Shown: positions 1 through 8,641 of the stretch, one piece after another
Position numbering within the stretch: position 1 is the stretch's first letter
Layout: every line of letters begins with the position of its first letter
Origin: Lachnospiraceae bacterium
Lineage (GTDB): Bacteria; Bacillota; Clostridia; Lachnospirales; Lachnospiraceae
NCBI GenBank assembly: GCA_017405805.1
Contig: JAFQZU010000039.1
Coordinates: forward strand, 32,170 to 96,169
Direction of reading: 5' to 3'
Length of the DNA stretch: 64,000 bases
Program-made: the position numbers and the translations under genes
The notes under the pieces: model-generated
Databases searched by the model: none
The model's input: only the letters and a program-made list of their open reading frames with translations
Told to the model about the DNA's origin: nothing

Positions 1-80
1 GCGCGAAGTATTAACGTTGGATCACGGGCCGCAATAGTGCGGCAGCAGGAGTTCAAACCGAAAGGGGGAATTTTTAACAA

Positions 81-1403
81 ATGAATTTTGGAATCCTGGT
101 ACTGTTTATTGCCATACTGCTGTTCGGCGTATTGGCATTCCTTCAGCTCAGCGCTCTGATCCTTGCTCCGCTGGTGTCGATCTTCGTCATCATCTGCAGC
201 ACGTTTGAAGAGCCCGTTACCATCCTTGGCGGTCTGAAGGATCTCTTTATGCCGGCTGCATCGGCATACGTCACTAGCTATTTCCTGGTATTCTTCGTAG
301 GCGCTCTGTTCGGAGCTGTTTACCAGTTCACCGGGGCAGCAGAATCCATCGCTAAGTGGATCGCAGGCATGTGCAAAGGCAAACTCGTTGCACCGATCAT
401 CTTCATCATCACCTGCATCCTGACTTACGGCGGCGTCAGCGGATTCGTAGTATTCTTCGTAATCTATCCTATCGCGCTGAACCTGTTCCGTGAAGCGAAC
501 CTGACAAGACGTCTGATCCCCGCTGCGATCTCCGCAGGCTGCTGGACCGTCTCCATGGTCGCTCCCGGTTCTCCTTCCATCCAGAACGTCATCGCTATGA
601 CCAACCTGGGTACTCCTTCTACCGCTGCTTTCGTGCCTTCCATGATCGCAGTCGTCGTAGAGTTCGTCCTGATCTTTGTATGGCTGGAGTGGCGCGCACA
701 GTCCTTCACAAAGAGGGGTTACTTCTTCGATGATGACAGACTTAAATTCCAGCTGGATCCCGAGGAACTCGGCCAGGCAGGCCGTGAAGACCTTCCTCAC
801 TGGGGCATCGCTCTGATCCCGATCGCTGTCATCCTGATCCTCTTCAACATTGTCAAGCTTCCCGTTGAGACTTCCGTTTTCGCCGGCGTTATGGTAGCAA
901 CCGTCCTTATGTTCAATAAGGTTCCCGGCGGCATCAAGGAATGGCTGAAGGTCTTCAACAAGGGCGCTGCTGACTCCGGTGTCTCCATTCTGAACACCGC
1001 TATCGTCGTAGGTTTCGGCGGTATCGTTCAGAAGACCCAGGGCTTTAGCGATCTGGTAGCCGCTCTGAAGACATGGCACATCTCCCCGCTGGTATTCGTT
1101 ATGCTGACCGTCGCGATCTGCGCTGGTGCTTGCGGTTCCGCTTCCGGTGGTATGGGTGTTGCATTCAACGCTCTGACCGATACTTACATCGAGCTGGGCG
1201 CTAACCTTGAGCAGGTCCACAGAATTGCTGCTATCGCAGCCGGTACGCTTGATACGCTGCCTCACCAGGGTGCACAGATCACTCTGCTCGGCATTTGCAA
1301 GATGACTCACAAAGAAGCATACTTCGATATCATGGTGACACAGATCATCATTCCTTTCATCGCATGCTTCGTGTTCATCGCATGCGCTGGTATTGGCGGC
1401 TGA
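81..1403 (+). CDS. GntP-family permease (short-chain carboxylate/hydroxyacid transporter)
   Basis: This 440-residue, almost entirely hydrophobic protein has about 11-12 predicted membrane segments. It carries the Gly/Ser-rich loops of the GntP/CitMHS-type ion-transporter fold (GGVSGFVVFFVIYP near residue 121; GACGSASGGMGVAF near 351; DTLPHQGA near 394). Family members import gluconate, hydroxybutyrate or related acids by proton symport. It is the first gene of a run with crotonase, CoA-transferase and acyl-CoA dehydrogenase genes, so a C4-type acid substrate is a reasonable inference but is not shown by the sequence. AAAGGGGGA lies about 11 nt before the ATG. Family assignment is fairly sure; substrate is not. 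Confidence 0.78.
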   Translation: MNFGILVLFIAILLFGVLAFLQLSALILAPLVSIFVIICSTFEEPVTILGGLKDLFMPAASAYVTSYFLVFFVGALFGAVYQFTGAAESIAKWIAGMCKGKLVAPIIFIITCILTYGGVSGFVVFFVIYPIALNLFREANLTRRLIPAAISAGCWTVSMVAPGSPSIQNVIAMTNLGTPSTAAFVPSMIAVVVEFVLIFVWLEWRAQSFTKRGYFFDDDRLKFQLDPEELGQAGREDLPHWGIALIPIAVILILFNIVKLPVETSVFAGVMVATVLMFNKVPGGIKEWLKVFNKGAADSGVSILNTAIVVGFGGIVQKTQGFSDLVAALKTWHISPLVFVMLTVAICAGACGSASGGMGVAFNALTDTYIELGANLEQVHRIAAIAAGTLDTLPHQGAQITLLGICKMTHKEAYFDIMVTQIIIPFIACFVFIACAGIGG

Positions 1404-1526
1404 TTTTCCGGGGGGATTTAATTAAGAGCCACACAGTTGGCAGTATATGTTAACAGCTTAGGTAACAACTGCTGTGCATGTGCTCAGTGGTATAAATAAA
1501 CGTAATTTCATATTGGAGGTAGAACT

Positions 1527-2315
1527 ATGGAATTCAAGAACTTACTGGTTGACATCGCTGATGGTATTGCAATCGTTACGATCAATCGTCCGAAGTCCCT
1601 CAACGCTCTGAACAGCGAGACTCTGGCTGAGCTGAATGCCTGCTTCGCAGAGATCGAGGCTAATGATGACGTTAAGGTTCTTATCCTGACCGGTTCCGGC
1701 AGCAAGTCCTTCGTCGCCGGCGCAGACATCTCCGAGATGGTCAACGCTACTGCTCCCGAAGGCCGCACCATGGGTCTTCTGGCTCGCGAAGCTTTCAAGC
1801 GCCTTGAGGATATGGAAAAGCCCACTATCGCTGCAGTCAACGGCTTCGCTCTGGGCGGCGGCTGCGAGATCTCCATGGCTTGCGACGTAACCCTTGCATC
1901 CGACAATGCTAAGTTCGGTCAGCCCGAAGCTGGTCTGGGCATCCTTCCCGGCTTTGGCGGCACGCAGAGACTTCCTCGTCTGACCAACAAGAAGATCGCT
2001 AAGGAGCTCATCTTTGGCGCAGACATCATGATCAGCGCTGACGAAGCTATGCGCATCGGCCTTGTCAACCATGTATATCCTCAGGATCAGCTCATCGACG
2101 AAGCTAAGAAGCTCGCCGGCCACTTCATGAAGAGCTCTCCTTTCAGCATCAAGCTTGCTAAGCAGGCCATCAACGTTGGTCTTGACACCGACATCGATGC
2201 AGGCCTTAAGCTCGAGGCTAACCTGTTCGGTCTGTCCTTCGCAACCGAGGACAAGAAGGAAGGCATGACTGCATTCCTGACCAAGAGGAAAGAGAAGAAC
2301 TTCATCGGCAAGTAA
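1527..2315 (+). CDS. crt: Enoyl-CoA hydratase / crotonase
   Basis: A 262-residue crotonase-fold protein of normal family length, which hydrates crotonyl-CoA to 3-hydroxybutyryl-CoA or the reverse. The oxyanion-hole motif FVAGADISEM and both catalytic glutamate contexts (GGGCEISMACD and QPEAGLGILPGFGGTQR) are intact. A strong GGAGGTAG ribosome site precedes the ATG. It lies in the same-strand run with a CoA-transferase and an acyl-CoA dehydrogenase, matching the butyrate pathway, but thiolase, hydroxybutyryl-CoA dehydrogenase and etfAB are not adjacent. The true acyl substrate could be another short-chain 2-enoyl-CoA. Confidence 0.9.
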   Translation: MEFKNLLVDIADGIAIVTINRPKSLNALNSETLAELNACFAEIEANDDVKVLILTGSGSKSFVAGADISEMVNATAPEGRTMGLLAREAFKRLEDMEKPTIAAVNGFALGGGCEISMACDVTLASDNAKFGQPEAGLGILPGFGGTQRLPRLTNKKIAKELIFGADIMISADEAMRIGLVNHVYPQDQLIDEAKKLAGHFMKSSPFSIKLAKQAINVGLDTDIDAGLKLEANLFGLSFATEDKKEGMTAFLTKRKEKNFIGK

Positions 2316-2323
2316 TTCGAGCC

Positions 2324-2332
2324 TGGTATAAT
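2324..2332 (+). promoter_or_regulatory. Possible extended -10 promoter before the CoA-transferase
   Basis: The sequence TGGTATAAT is an exact extended -10 (TG-N-TATAAT) just after the crotonase stop. No good -35 box is found 16-18 nt upstream. It could give internal initiation for the two downstream genes. Confidence 0.35.
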
Positions 2333-2356
2333 TACAGCGGCATTATGTAATTGACG

Positions 2357-2396
2357 ATCGCTGCGGTGTGCTGCGGCATACCGCGGCGATTTTCCA
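2357..2396 (+). terminator. Hairpin with short T-run upstream of the CoA-transferase
   Basis: ATCGCTGCGGT pairs with ACCGCGGCGAT (one mismatch) around a short GC-rich loop and is followed by TTTCC. It lies in the 99-nt gap before the CoA-transferase. The T-run is weak, so it may be a partial terminator or an mRNA-processing hairpin that sets relative expression in the operon. Confidence 0.4.
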
Positions 2397-2414
2397 CAGA
2401 TGAGGAGTTAAAAT

Positions 2415-3974
2415 ATGTCCAAAAAACCTGTTATCAGCGCAGCTGAAGCTGTAAAATTCCTGCAGGATGGCATGACTTTTGTCACCACCGGTTTCGTCGC
2501 ATGCGAGATGCCCGAGTCCATCAACAAGGCAGTTGAGAAGAGCTTCCTTGAGACCGGCCATCCCCGTGATCTGACACTGTTCTATGCGGCTGCACAGGGC
2601 AACCGCGACGGCAGCGGCGCTGACCACTTCGCACACGAAGGCTTGCTTAAAAGAGTCATCGGAGGCCACTACAACATGGTTCCCGAACTCGGCAAGCTGA
2701 TCTTCGACAACAAGCTGGAAGCTTACAACCTTCCTCAGGGTACTCTGTCCGAACTGTGCCGTGATATCGCCGCACACAAGGTCGGTACTATCACGCACGT
2801 CGGCATGAACACCTTCTGCGATCCCCGTCTCCAGGGCGGCAAGCTCAACGACGTGACCAAGGAAGATATCGTAGAGCTCGTCAATATCGGCGGCCAGGAG
2901 AGACTGCTTTACAAGGCATTCCCTCTTCAGGTCGGTTATCTCCGCGGAACTTTCGCAGATGAGAACGGCAACGTTACTCTTGAGCGTGAGTGCTGCACCA
3001 ACGAGGCTACTTCCATTGCGGCAGCTGTTCACAACAGCGGCGGTAAGGTCGTTGTTCAGGTCGAGAAGGTCGTTGCGGCCGGCAATCTGGATCCCCGTCT
3101 CGTCAAGATCCCCGGCATCTATGTCGACGCGATCGTTGTTGCCGAGTCCGAAGAAGATCAGGCACAGTGCCAGGGCACTCCCGGCTTCGATCCCGCTATG
3201 ACCGGCGATATCCGTATTCCTCTTGGCGCTATTCCGGCTCCCAAGCTGAGCGCAAAGAAGATCATGGGCCGTCGTGCTGCTATGGAGCTTGAGGCTGACA
3301 AGGTCGTTAACCTTGGTATCGGCGCTCCCGAATTCGTCTCCGCAGTTGCGAACGAAGAAGGCATCGGCGATTACATGACCCTGACCGTCGAGGCAGGCCC
3401 GATCGGCGGCGTTCCGCAGGGCGGCAACAAGTTCGGCGGCTCTGTCAACGTTGAGGCGATCCTGGATCAGCCTTATCAGTTCGACTTCTACGATGGCGGC
3501 GGTGTTGACCTTGCATTCCTCGGCCTTGCAGAGTGCGACAAGCACGGAAACATCAACGTTTCCAAGTTTGGTCCCCGTCTTGCAGGCTGCGGCGGCTTCA
3601 TCAACATCACACAGAACGCCAAGAAGGTATTCTACATCGGTACCTTCACCGCAGGCGGTCTGAAAGAGCACTGCGAAGACGGCAAGCTGATCATCGATCA
3701 GGAAGGCCGTCAGAAGAAGTTCATCGACACCGTTGAGCAGATCACCTTCTCCGGTGAGTATGCTAACAAGGTTGGCCAGCCCGTTATGTACATCACAGAG
3801 CGCGCTGTCTTCAAGCTCGAGAAGGATGGCATCCATCTCCTTGAAGTTGCACCCGGTGTTGACCTTCAGACACAGGTCCTCGACCTCATGGACTTCAAGC
3901 CCATCATTCCTGAGGGCGGCCCGAAGCTCATGGACGAGCGTATCTTCCGCGATGAGCCCATGGGACTTAAGTAA
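2415..3974 (+). CDS. Acyl-CoA:acetate/propionate CoA-transferase (Pct/YdiF type, fused alpha and beta)
   Basis: A 519-residue class I CoA-transferase with both halves in one chain. Part 1 includes GNRDGSGADHFAHEG and GTFADENGNVT; part 2 includes GIGAPEFVSAVANEEG, TVEAGPIGGVPQGG and FITAGGLKEH-type signatures of the propionate CoA-transferase family. The predicted catalytic glutamate is E326 in TVEAGPIGG, close to Glu324 of the Clostridium propionicum Pct as I recall it. It would exchange CoA between a short-chain acid and acetate or propionate, activating the acid imported by the permease or releasing the product of the neighbouring dehydrogenase. GAGGAGT precedes the ATG. Family call is strong; substrate is open. 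Confidence 0.88.
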   Translation: MSKKPVISAAEAVKFLQDGMTFVTTGFVACEMPESINKAVEKSFLETGHPRDLTLFYAAAQGNRDGSGADHFAHEGLLKRVIGGHYNMVPELGKLIFDNKLEAYNLPQGTLSELCRDIAAHKVGTITHVGMNTFCDPRLQGGKLNDVTKEDIVELVNIGGQERLLYKAFPLQVGYLRGTFADENGNVTLERECCTNEATSIAAAVHNSGGKVVVQVEKVVAAGNLDPRLVKIPGIYVDAIVVAESEEDQAQCQGTPGFDPAMTGDIRIPLGAIPAPKLSAKKIMGRRAAMELEADKVVNLGIGAPEFVSAVANEEGIGDYMTLTVEAGPIGGVPQGGNKFGGSVNVEAILDQPYQFDFYDGGGVDLAFLGLAECDKHGNINVSKFGPRLAGCGGFINITQNAKKVFYIGTFTAGGLKEHCEDGKLIIDQEGRQKKFIDTVEQITFSGEYANKVGQPVMYITERAVFKLEKDGIHLLEVAPGVDLQTQVLDLMDFKPIIPEGGPKLMDERIFRDEPMGLK

Positions 3975-4013
3975 TTAAGGGGCTTACAGCAGATTTTAAA
4001 ATGAGTTAATCGG

Positions 4014-4054
4014 AACCGGCATGACACTGGCTTACGTCAGAGTTATGCCGGCTC
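4014..4054 (+). other. Intergenic hairpin before the acyl-CoA dehydrogenase
   Basis: An imperfect inverted repeat pairs CCGGCATGAC with GTTATGCCGG in the 133-nt gap between the CoA-transferase and acyl-CoA dehydrogenase genes. No T-run follows, so it reads as an RNA-stability or processing structure rather than a terminator. Confidence 0.35.
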
Positions 4055-4107
4055 TGGTAACTATAGAGGGATGTTAAATTTAAGACAAGAAAGGAAAGGG
4101 TAAAACT

Positions 4108-5247
4108 ATGGATTTCAAACTGACAGAAGAGCAGGCTAAGATTCAGCAGATGGCAGCTGATTTTGCCAAAAACAGACTGGCTCCCACAATTCTTGAGCGC
4201 GACGCAGCGGGCGAGTTCCCGACCGAGCTCTTCAAAGAGTTTGGTAAGACCGGTGCTTACGGCCTTCCTTATCCCAAGGAAGTCGGCGGTCTTGGAGGCA
4301 GCTATCTCAGCTATGCTCTGGCAGTTCAGGAAGTTTCCAAAGTTGACGGCGCATTCGGCATCATCTACTCCGTTGACACTTCCCTGTACGGCGGTTCCAT
4401 CATGAATTCTTCCGCTCCCACTGAGATCAAGAAGAAATTCCTCGCACCCATCACCTATGGCGAGAAGATCGGTTCCTTCGGACTGACCGAGCCCGGCGCA
4501 GGTTCTGACGCAGCAGGCTGCAAGACTGTTGCTACGCAGGACGGCGACGAGTGGGTCATCAATGGCTCCAAGTGCTTCAACACCAATGGTCCTGTTGCTG
4601 ATTTCACCGTAATCTATGCTCTGACTGATCCCGCTCTGGGAACCAAGGGCATGGCTGCATTCGTAGTTGAGAAAGGCACTCCCGGCTTCACCGTCGGCCG
4701 TGTTGAGAACAAGATGGGTATCAGACAGGCTCAGGTCTCCGAGATGCACCTTGAGAACGTCCGCGTTCCCGCTGAGAACATGATCGCTAAGCCCGGCGAA
4801 GGCTTCAAGCTTGCTATGAAGACCCTTGACGGCGGCCGTATCGGCGTTGCTGCACAGGGCCTTGGCATCGCGAAGGGTGCTTTTGACGCTGCAGTCGCTT
4901 ACATGAAGGAGCGCCAGCAGTTCGGCAAGCCCATCTGCAAGAACCAGTACCTTGCATTCACCATGGCTGAGCTGAAGACCAAGATCAAAGCTGCCGAGCT
5001 TCTGCTCTACAGCGCAGTTGCCGCACACGACGCAGGCAACTACACCATCGACGCCGCTATGGCTAAGCTGTACTGCACAGACCTGGCTATGGAAGTTACC
5101 ACCCAGGCAGTCCAGATGATGGGCGGCAACGGCTTCATGAAGGAGTATCATGTTGAGCGTATGATGAGAGATGCCAAGATCACGCAGATCTACGAAGGCA
5201 CCAACGAGATCCAGAAGCTCATCATCTCCGGCCCTATCTTCAGATAA
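4108..5247 (+). CDS. Short-chain acyl-CoA dehydrogenase (butyryl-CoA dehydrogenase type)
   Basis: A 379-residue FAD-dependent acyl-CoA dehydrogenase of standard length. Features in order are the all-alpha N-terminal domain, the flavin-contact segment GSFGLTEPGAGSDA, the substrate-binding strand domain, and the C-terminal helices with QMMGGNGFMKEY. The predicted catalytic base is E363 in IYEGTNEIQK. It would interconvert butyryl-CoA and crotonyl-CoA, linking to the crotonase upstream. Electron-bifurcating enzymes need EtfAB, which are not encoded next door, so the partner must come from elsewhere. GAAAGGAAAGGG precedes the ATG. A different short-chain acyl-CoA cannot be excluded. Confidence 0.9.
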   Translation: MDFKLTEEQAKIQQMAADFAKNRLAPTILERDAAGEFPTELFKEFGKTGAYGLPYPKEVGGLGGSYLSYALAVQEVSKVDGAFGIIYSVDTSLYGGSIMNSSAPTEIKKKFLAPITYGEKIGSFGLTEPGAGSDAAGCKTVATQDGDEWVINGSKCFNTNGPVADFTVIYALTDPALGTKGMAAFVVEKGTPGFTVGRVENKMGIRQAQVSEMHLENVRVPAENMIAKPGEGFKLAMKTLDGGRIGVAAQGLGIAKGAFDAAVAYMKERQQFGKPICKNQYLAFTMAELKTKIKAAELLLYSAVAAHDAGNYTIDAAMAKLYCTDLAMEVTTQAVQMMGGNGFMKEYHVERMMRDAKITQIYEGTNEIQKLIISGPIFR

Positions 5248-5279
5248 TCAGGCGTGTAATTAGGTTGTGAGGTAAATAT

Positions 5280-5627
5280 ATGAAGACAATGAACCTGGGC
5301 GACACGATCATTCTGTTCGTGGGATTTTACTTTTTGATCTCCACGGCCATGATGAAGGTTCACGGCAAAGTGAACCGGATGATGAAGTCCAAGAAATATG
5401 ACGAGACCAAGGCGAAAGATCTGCCTGGGTTCATCAATCACATGTTCGTTCCCAATATCGTGATCGGCGTGATCACGATGATCGTGGGATTTGCGCACTA
5501 TTTTGCGGTAGACATCTATGGTAAGCAGCAGCTGGGACTGTATATTTACGTCGCCTATGTTGTCGTTTTCTTCATCTACGCAATCTACCTCGCACTCGCA
5601 CAAAAGAAGTATCTTTCTCCGGAGTGA
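5280..5627 (+). CDS. Small membrane protein of unknown function
   Basis: This 115-residue protein starts 32 nt after the acyl-CoA dehydrogenase stop, behind a GTGAGGT ribosome site, so it is probably co-transcribed. I see three hydrophobic segments (about residues 7-23, 55-75 and 82-105) separated by a basic loop (KVNRMMKSKKYDETKAK). I do not recognise the family. Being last in the acyl-CoA operon, it might tether or couple the dehydrogenase to the membrane, but that is only inference from position. Confidence 0.7.
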   Translation: MKTMNLGDTIILFVGFYFLISTAMMKVHGKVNRMMKSKKYDETKAKDLPGFINHMFVPNIVIGVITMIVGFAHYFAVDIYGKQQLGLYIYVAYVVVFFIYAIYLALAQKKYLSPE

Positions 5628-5695
5628 TCCGGCAGAGAGCTATTTCTGCAGGCAGTACATTTTTCCCTGCGGAGAAAGTGGTGACCTGGATATAA

Positions 5696-5732
5696 CCCGG
5701 TGTTCCGATGAATTTCGGGACACCGGTTTTTA
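5696..5732 (+). terminator. Intrinsic terminator of the acyl-CoA operon
   Basis: The stem CCGGTGTTCCG / CGGGACACCGG with an 8-nt loop is followed directly by TTTTTA. It lies about 70 nt after the small membrane protein gene and just before the next promoter. Confidence 0.8.
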
Positions 5733-5734
5733 CG

Positions 5735-5763
5735 TTGACGACACTGTGCAATAGTGTTAGAGT
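5735..5763 (+). promoter_or_regulatory. Sigma-A type promoter for the glycine riboswitch/agcS unit
   Basis: TTGACG and TAGAGT are spaced by 17 nt, directly after the preceding terminator and upstream of the riboswitch. The spacer strongly resembles that of the feoAB promoter near 10622 (shared CTGTGYAATA). Confidence 0.6.
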
Positions 5764-5787
5764 AGGCAGTGCAATAAGTGAATATCG

Positions 5788-6010
5788 GACGAATGAAGTT
5801 TCCGGGAAAGGCGGACGTGCGGCACAGGGCCGGGCGGACGCGCCGAAGGAGCAAAACTCTCAGGAGCCCTCACAGAGGGCGGGGACCGGAAATGGATGTA
5901 ACTCTGGAGAATCTCAAGGATGAGTACCGAAGGTGTAAGGCCTGATGCGGCAGTCGAAGCGACCGCCGGAGACAGGGCCGAATCTCTCAGGTAAAAGGAC
6001 AGGGAAATGG
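5788..6010 (+). promoter_or_regulatory. Tandem glycine riboswitch (two aptamers)
   Basis: Two glycine aptamers lie in series upstream of a sodium:alanine/glycine symporter gene. Aptamer 1 holds GCCGAAGGAGCAA and ACTCTCAGG (about 5841-5863). Aptamer 2 starts near CTCTGGAGAATCTC and ends with CGAATCTCTCAGGTAAAAGGACAGG (about 5903-6003). These are the conserved gcvT-type core and linker signatures. A terminator hairpin follows at 6050-6080, so glycine binding probably switches read-through into agcS, most likely ON when glycine is high. The whole leader from the promoter to agcS is about 330 nt. Confidence 0.92.
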
Positions 6011-6049
6011 AGACGGCGTAACGGCCGTGTCATATTTGTGTGTGCAGGG

Positions 6050-6080
6050 AACCACCGGAGTTAAGGCCGGTGGTTTTTTT
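6050..6080 (+). terminator. Expression-platform terminator of the glycine riboswitch
   Basis: The stem AACCACCGG / CCGGTGGTT with an 8-nt loop is followed by a run of T, placed between the second aptamer and the ribosome site of agcS. Position and form fit a riboswitch-controlled terminator. Confidence 0.85.
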
Positions 6081-6097
6081 GATTGGAGGAAATGATC

Positions 6098-7486
6098 GTG
6101 TTACTACAAGTTGTGCAGACAGTCAACGCTTATCTTTCGGACTACGTGCTGGTATTTCTGCTGATCCTGGTGGGACTTTGGTACTCCGTCAGGACAAGGT
6201 TCGTCCAGGTCCGTTATTTTGGCGAAGGGGCCAAAAAAGTATTCGGCAGCATTTCCCTAAACGGGCACAAACATGAGAGCGGCATGTCTTCGTTTCAGGC
6301 ATTGGCCACAGCTATCGCCGCGCAGGTCGGCACCGGCAACATCGTAGGCGCGTCCGGCGCCATCCTGACCGGCGGTCCCGGCGCCATCTTCTGGATGTGG
6401 GTGATCGCCTTTTTCGGCATGGCGACCATTTACGCTGAGGCCGTGCTGGCGCAGAAAACGCGCATCCGCGGCAAGGACGGCGGCATCCTGGGCGGTCCCG
6501 TGTACTATATCACGACGGCGTTCAAGGGCGGATTCGGAAGGTTTCTGGCGGGCTTTTTTGCCGTGGCCATCATTCTGGCGCTGGGCTTTTTCGGGTGTAT
6601 GGTGCAGTCCAATTCCATCGGCTCCACCTTCCAGACGGCTTTTGGCGTGCCTTCCTGGATCATCGGTATCATTCTGGTCGTGATCTGTGCTATTATTTTC
6701 ATAGGCGGCATGGACAGACTGGCGTCCGTCACAGAGAAGATCGTGCCCATCATGGCACTCATCTTCATTTTGGGCGGCGTGCTGGTGCTGATCATGCGGA
6801 TCGCATATCTGCCCGCGACCATCGCCATGATCTTCCGCTATGCCTTTACGCCCCAGGCCATCATAGGCGGAAGCTTCGGTATGGCCATCAAGACCGCCAT
6901 TTCGCAGGGCGCCAAGAGAGGCCTGTTCTCCAATGAGGCCGGCATGGGATCCACCCCCCACGCGCACGCGCAGGCCAACGTCGAGACACCCCACGAGCAG
7001 GGTATCGTGGCTATGATCGGCGTCTTCATCGACACCTTCGTCGTGCTCACGCTGAACGCGCTGGTGATCATTTCCACCCTCTATACCGAGGGCGGGATCC
7101 TGGCCAACGGCTACAGCGAGAGCGTTGTGAACGCGGCGGGCGAGCAGATCGTGAAGTCCAACCTGGCCCAGACGGCCTTCGGCATCGTCTTCGGCAGTAC
7201 CTTCGGAAATGCTTTCGTGGCCATCTGCCTGTTTTTCTTCGCGTTCTCGACCGTGCTCAGCTGGAATATGTTCGGCAAGATCAATGTCATCTATCTGTTC
7301 GGTCATGGCGCAGTGAAGGTCTATCAGGTCATCGCCCTGGTCTTCATTTTCCTGGGCACGCTGGCATCCAATGACCTGGTGTGGGAGCTCTCGGATATGT
7401 TCAATCAGCTGATGGTGCTCCCAAATGCGATCGCTCTGCTTGCACTGACCGGCATGGTGACGGCTGCTTTGAAAGGAAAGCGCTGA
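6098..7486 (+). CDS. agcS: Sodium:alanine/glycine symporter (AgcS/AlsT family)
   Basis: A polytopic symporter of about 462 residues of the alanine/glycine:cation symporter family, importing glycine or alanine with Na+. Family signatures include GTGNIVGASGAILTGGPGAIFWMW near the N-terminus and GAKRGLFSNEAGMGSTPHAHA in the middle. I chose the GTG at 6098 because GGAGGA at 6085-6090 lies 7 nt upstream; the in-frame ATG at 6092 is too close and the TTG at 6083 overlaps the ribosome site. The tandem glycine riboswitch and its terminator directly upstream support glycine as substrate, used as carbon source or disposed of when in excess. Confidence 0.92.
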   Translation: MLLQVVQTVNAYLSDYVLVFLLILVGLWYSVRTRFVQVRYFGEGAKKVFGSISLNGHKHESGMSSFQALATAIAAQVGTGNIVGASGAILTGGPGAIFWMWVIAFFGMATIYAEAVLAQKTRIRGKDGGILGGPVYYITTAFKGGFGRFLAGFFAVAIILALGFFGCMVQSNSIGSTFQTAFGVPSWIIGIILVVICAIIFIGGMDRLASVTEKIVPIMALIFILGGVLVLIMRIAYLPATIAMIFRYAFTPQAIIGGSFGMAIKTAISQGAKRGLFSNEAGMGSTPHAHAQANVETPHEQGIVAMIGVFIDTFVVLTLNALVIISTLYTEGGILANGYSESVVNAAGEQIVKSNLAQTAFGIVFGSTFGNAFVAICLFFFAFSTVLSWNMFGKINVIYLFGHGAVKVYQVIALVFIFLGTLASNDLVWELSDMFNQLMVLPNAIALLALTGMVTAALKGKR

Positions 7487-7510
7487 GTCTTACTCCATGG
7501 AGGAGAAACA

Positions 7511-8632
7511 ATGTCTGATTATCTCGGAAAGGATACTTTTAAACTTGGTTTTGGCCTGATGCGGCTGCCCAAAAACGAGGACGGCAGCATCGATATCCCA
7601 CAGGTCTGTCAGATGACGGACGCGTTCATTGCGGCGGGCGGGACCTATTTTGACACGGCCTATGTCTATGACAACGGCAAAAGCGAGGAAGCTTTCAAAC
7701 TGGCCGTGGCAGACCGCTATCCCCGCGAGGCCTATACCATCTGCACCAAGATCAACGCCTGGATGCAGTGCCACGACGAGGAGAGCGCCAAGCAGCAGTT
7801 CTGGACCAGTCTTGAGCGAACGGGCGCGGGCTATTTCGACTACTACCTGCTGCATGCCATACAGCGGAGCAACGCGCATCTTTATGACGAATATCACCTC
7901 TGGGATTTCGTGAAGGAACTGAAGGAGAAGGGGCTGGTGAAATACTGGGGCTTCTCCTTCCACGCGGATCCCATGCTTTTGGAGGAACTCCTCACAAAGC
8001 ATCCGGAGGTAGACTTCGTGCAGCTCCAGCTCAACTACGCGGACTGGGAGAATCCGGGCGTCGCTTCGCGCCGCAACTGGGAGATCTGTAAGGCCCACGG
8101 CAAGGCAGTCACGGTCATGGAGCCCGTCAAGGGCGGGATCCTGGCGGATCCGATCCCGGCAGTAAAAGCGGTACTGGACGAGGCGGGCGGCACCTCCTAC
8201 GCCGGATGGGCCATCCGTTTTGCCGCGAGCCAGGACCATATCCTGACGGTGCTCAGCGGCATGAGCAACCTCGCGCAGATGGAGGACAATCTCAGCTATA
8301 TGCGCGATTTCAAGCCTCTGGACGAGGCGGAGCAGGAGGTGATCCTGCGCGCGCAGAAGGCGTGGATGGAGGACAAGTCCATTCCCTGCACGGCCTGCCA
8401 CTACTGCGTGGAGGGATGTCCGAAGAAGATCCCGATCCCGGAGATTTTCGGTGTATACAATCATCGAGGCGGGAGCCCCAAGTTCCGGACGGTGCGCGAG
8501 TACACGATCGTGACACAGGATAAGGGGAAGGCCAGTGAGTGCGTCAAGTGCGGGAAGTGTGAGGGGGCGTGTCCGCAGCATCTGAAGATCAGAGAACTGC
8601 TGGAGGAATGCGTAGAGATGGAGACGTTGTAG
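7511..8632 (+). CDS. Aldo/keto reductase with C-terminal 4Fe-4S ferredoxin domain
   Basis: A 373-residue protein. The N-terminal ~280 residues form an aldo/keto reductase barrel (GFGLMRLPK start, FDTAYVYDNGKSE with the catalytic Tyr region, YYLLHAI, VTVMEPVKGG). The C-terminal part has two ferredoxin-type clusters, CTACHYCVEGCPK and CVKCGKCEGACPQ, typical of the clostridial iron-sulfur aldo/keto reductases. It starts 24 nt after agcS behind GGAGGAG, so it may be read from the same transcript. Physiological substrate is unknown; a role in redox disposal is inference. Confidence 0.88.
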   Translation: MSDYLGKDTFKLGFGLMRLPKNEDGSIDIPQVCQMTDAFIAAGGTYFDTAYVYDNGKSEEAFKLAVADRYPREAYTICTKINAWMQCHDEESAKQQFWTSLERTGAGYFDYYLLHAIQRSNAHLYDEYHLWDFVKELKEKGLVKYWGFSFHADPMLLEELLTKHPEVDFVQLQLNYADWENPGVASRRNWEICKAHGKAVTVMEPVKGGILADPIPAVKAVLDEAGGTSYAGWAIRFAASQDHILTVLSGMSNLAQMEDNLSYMRDFKPLDEAEQEVILRAQKAWMEDKSIPCTACHYCVEGCPKKIPIPEIFGVYNHRGGSPKFRTVREYTIVTQDKGKASECVKCGKCEGACPQHLKIRELLEECVEMETL

Positions 8633-8641
8633 AAGTTGGGA

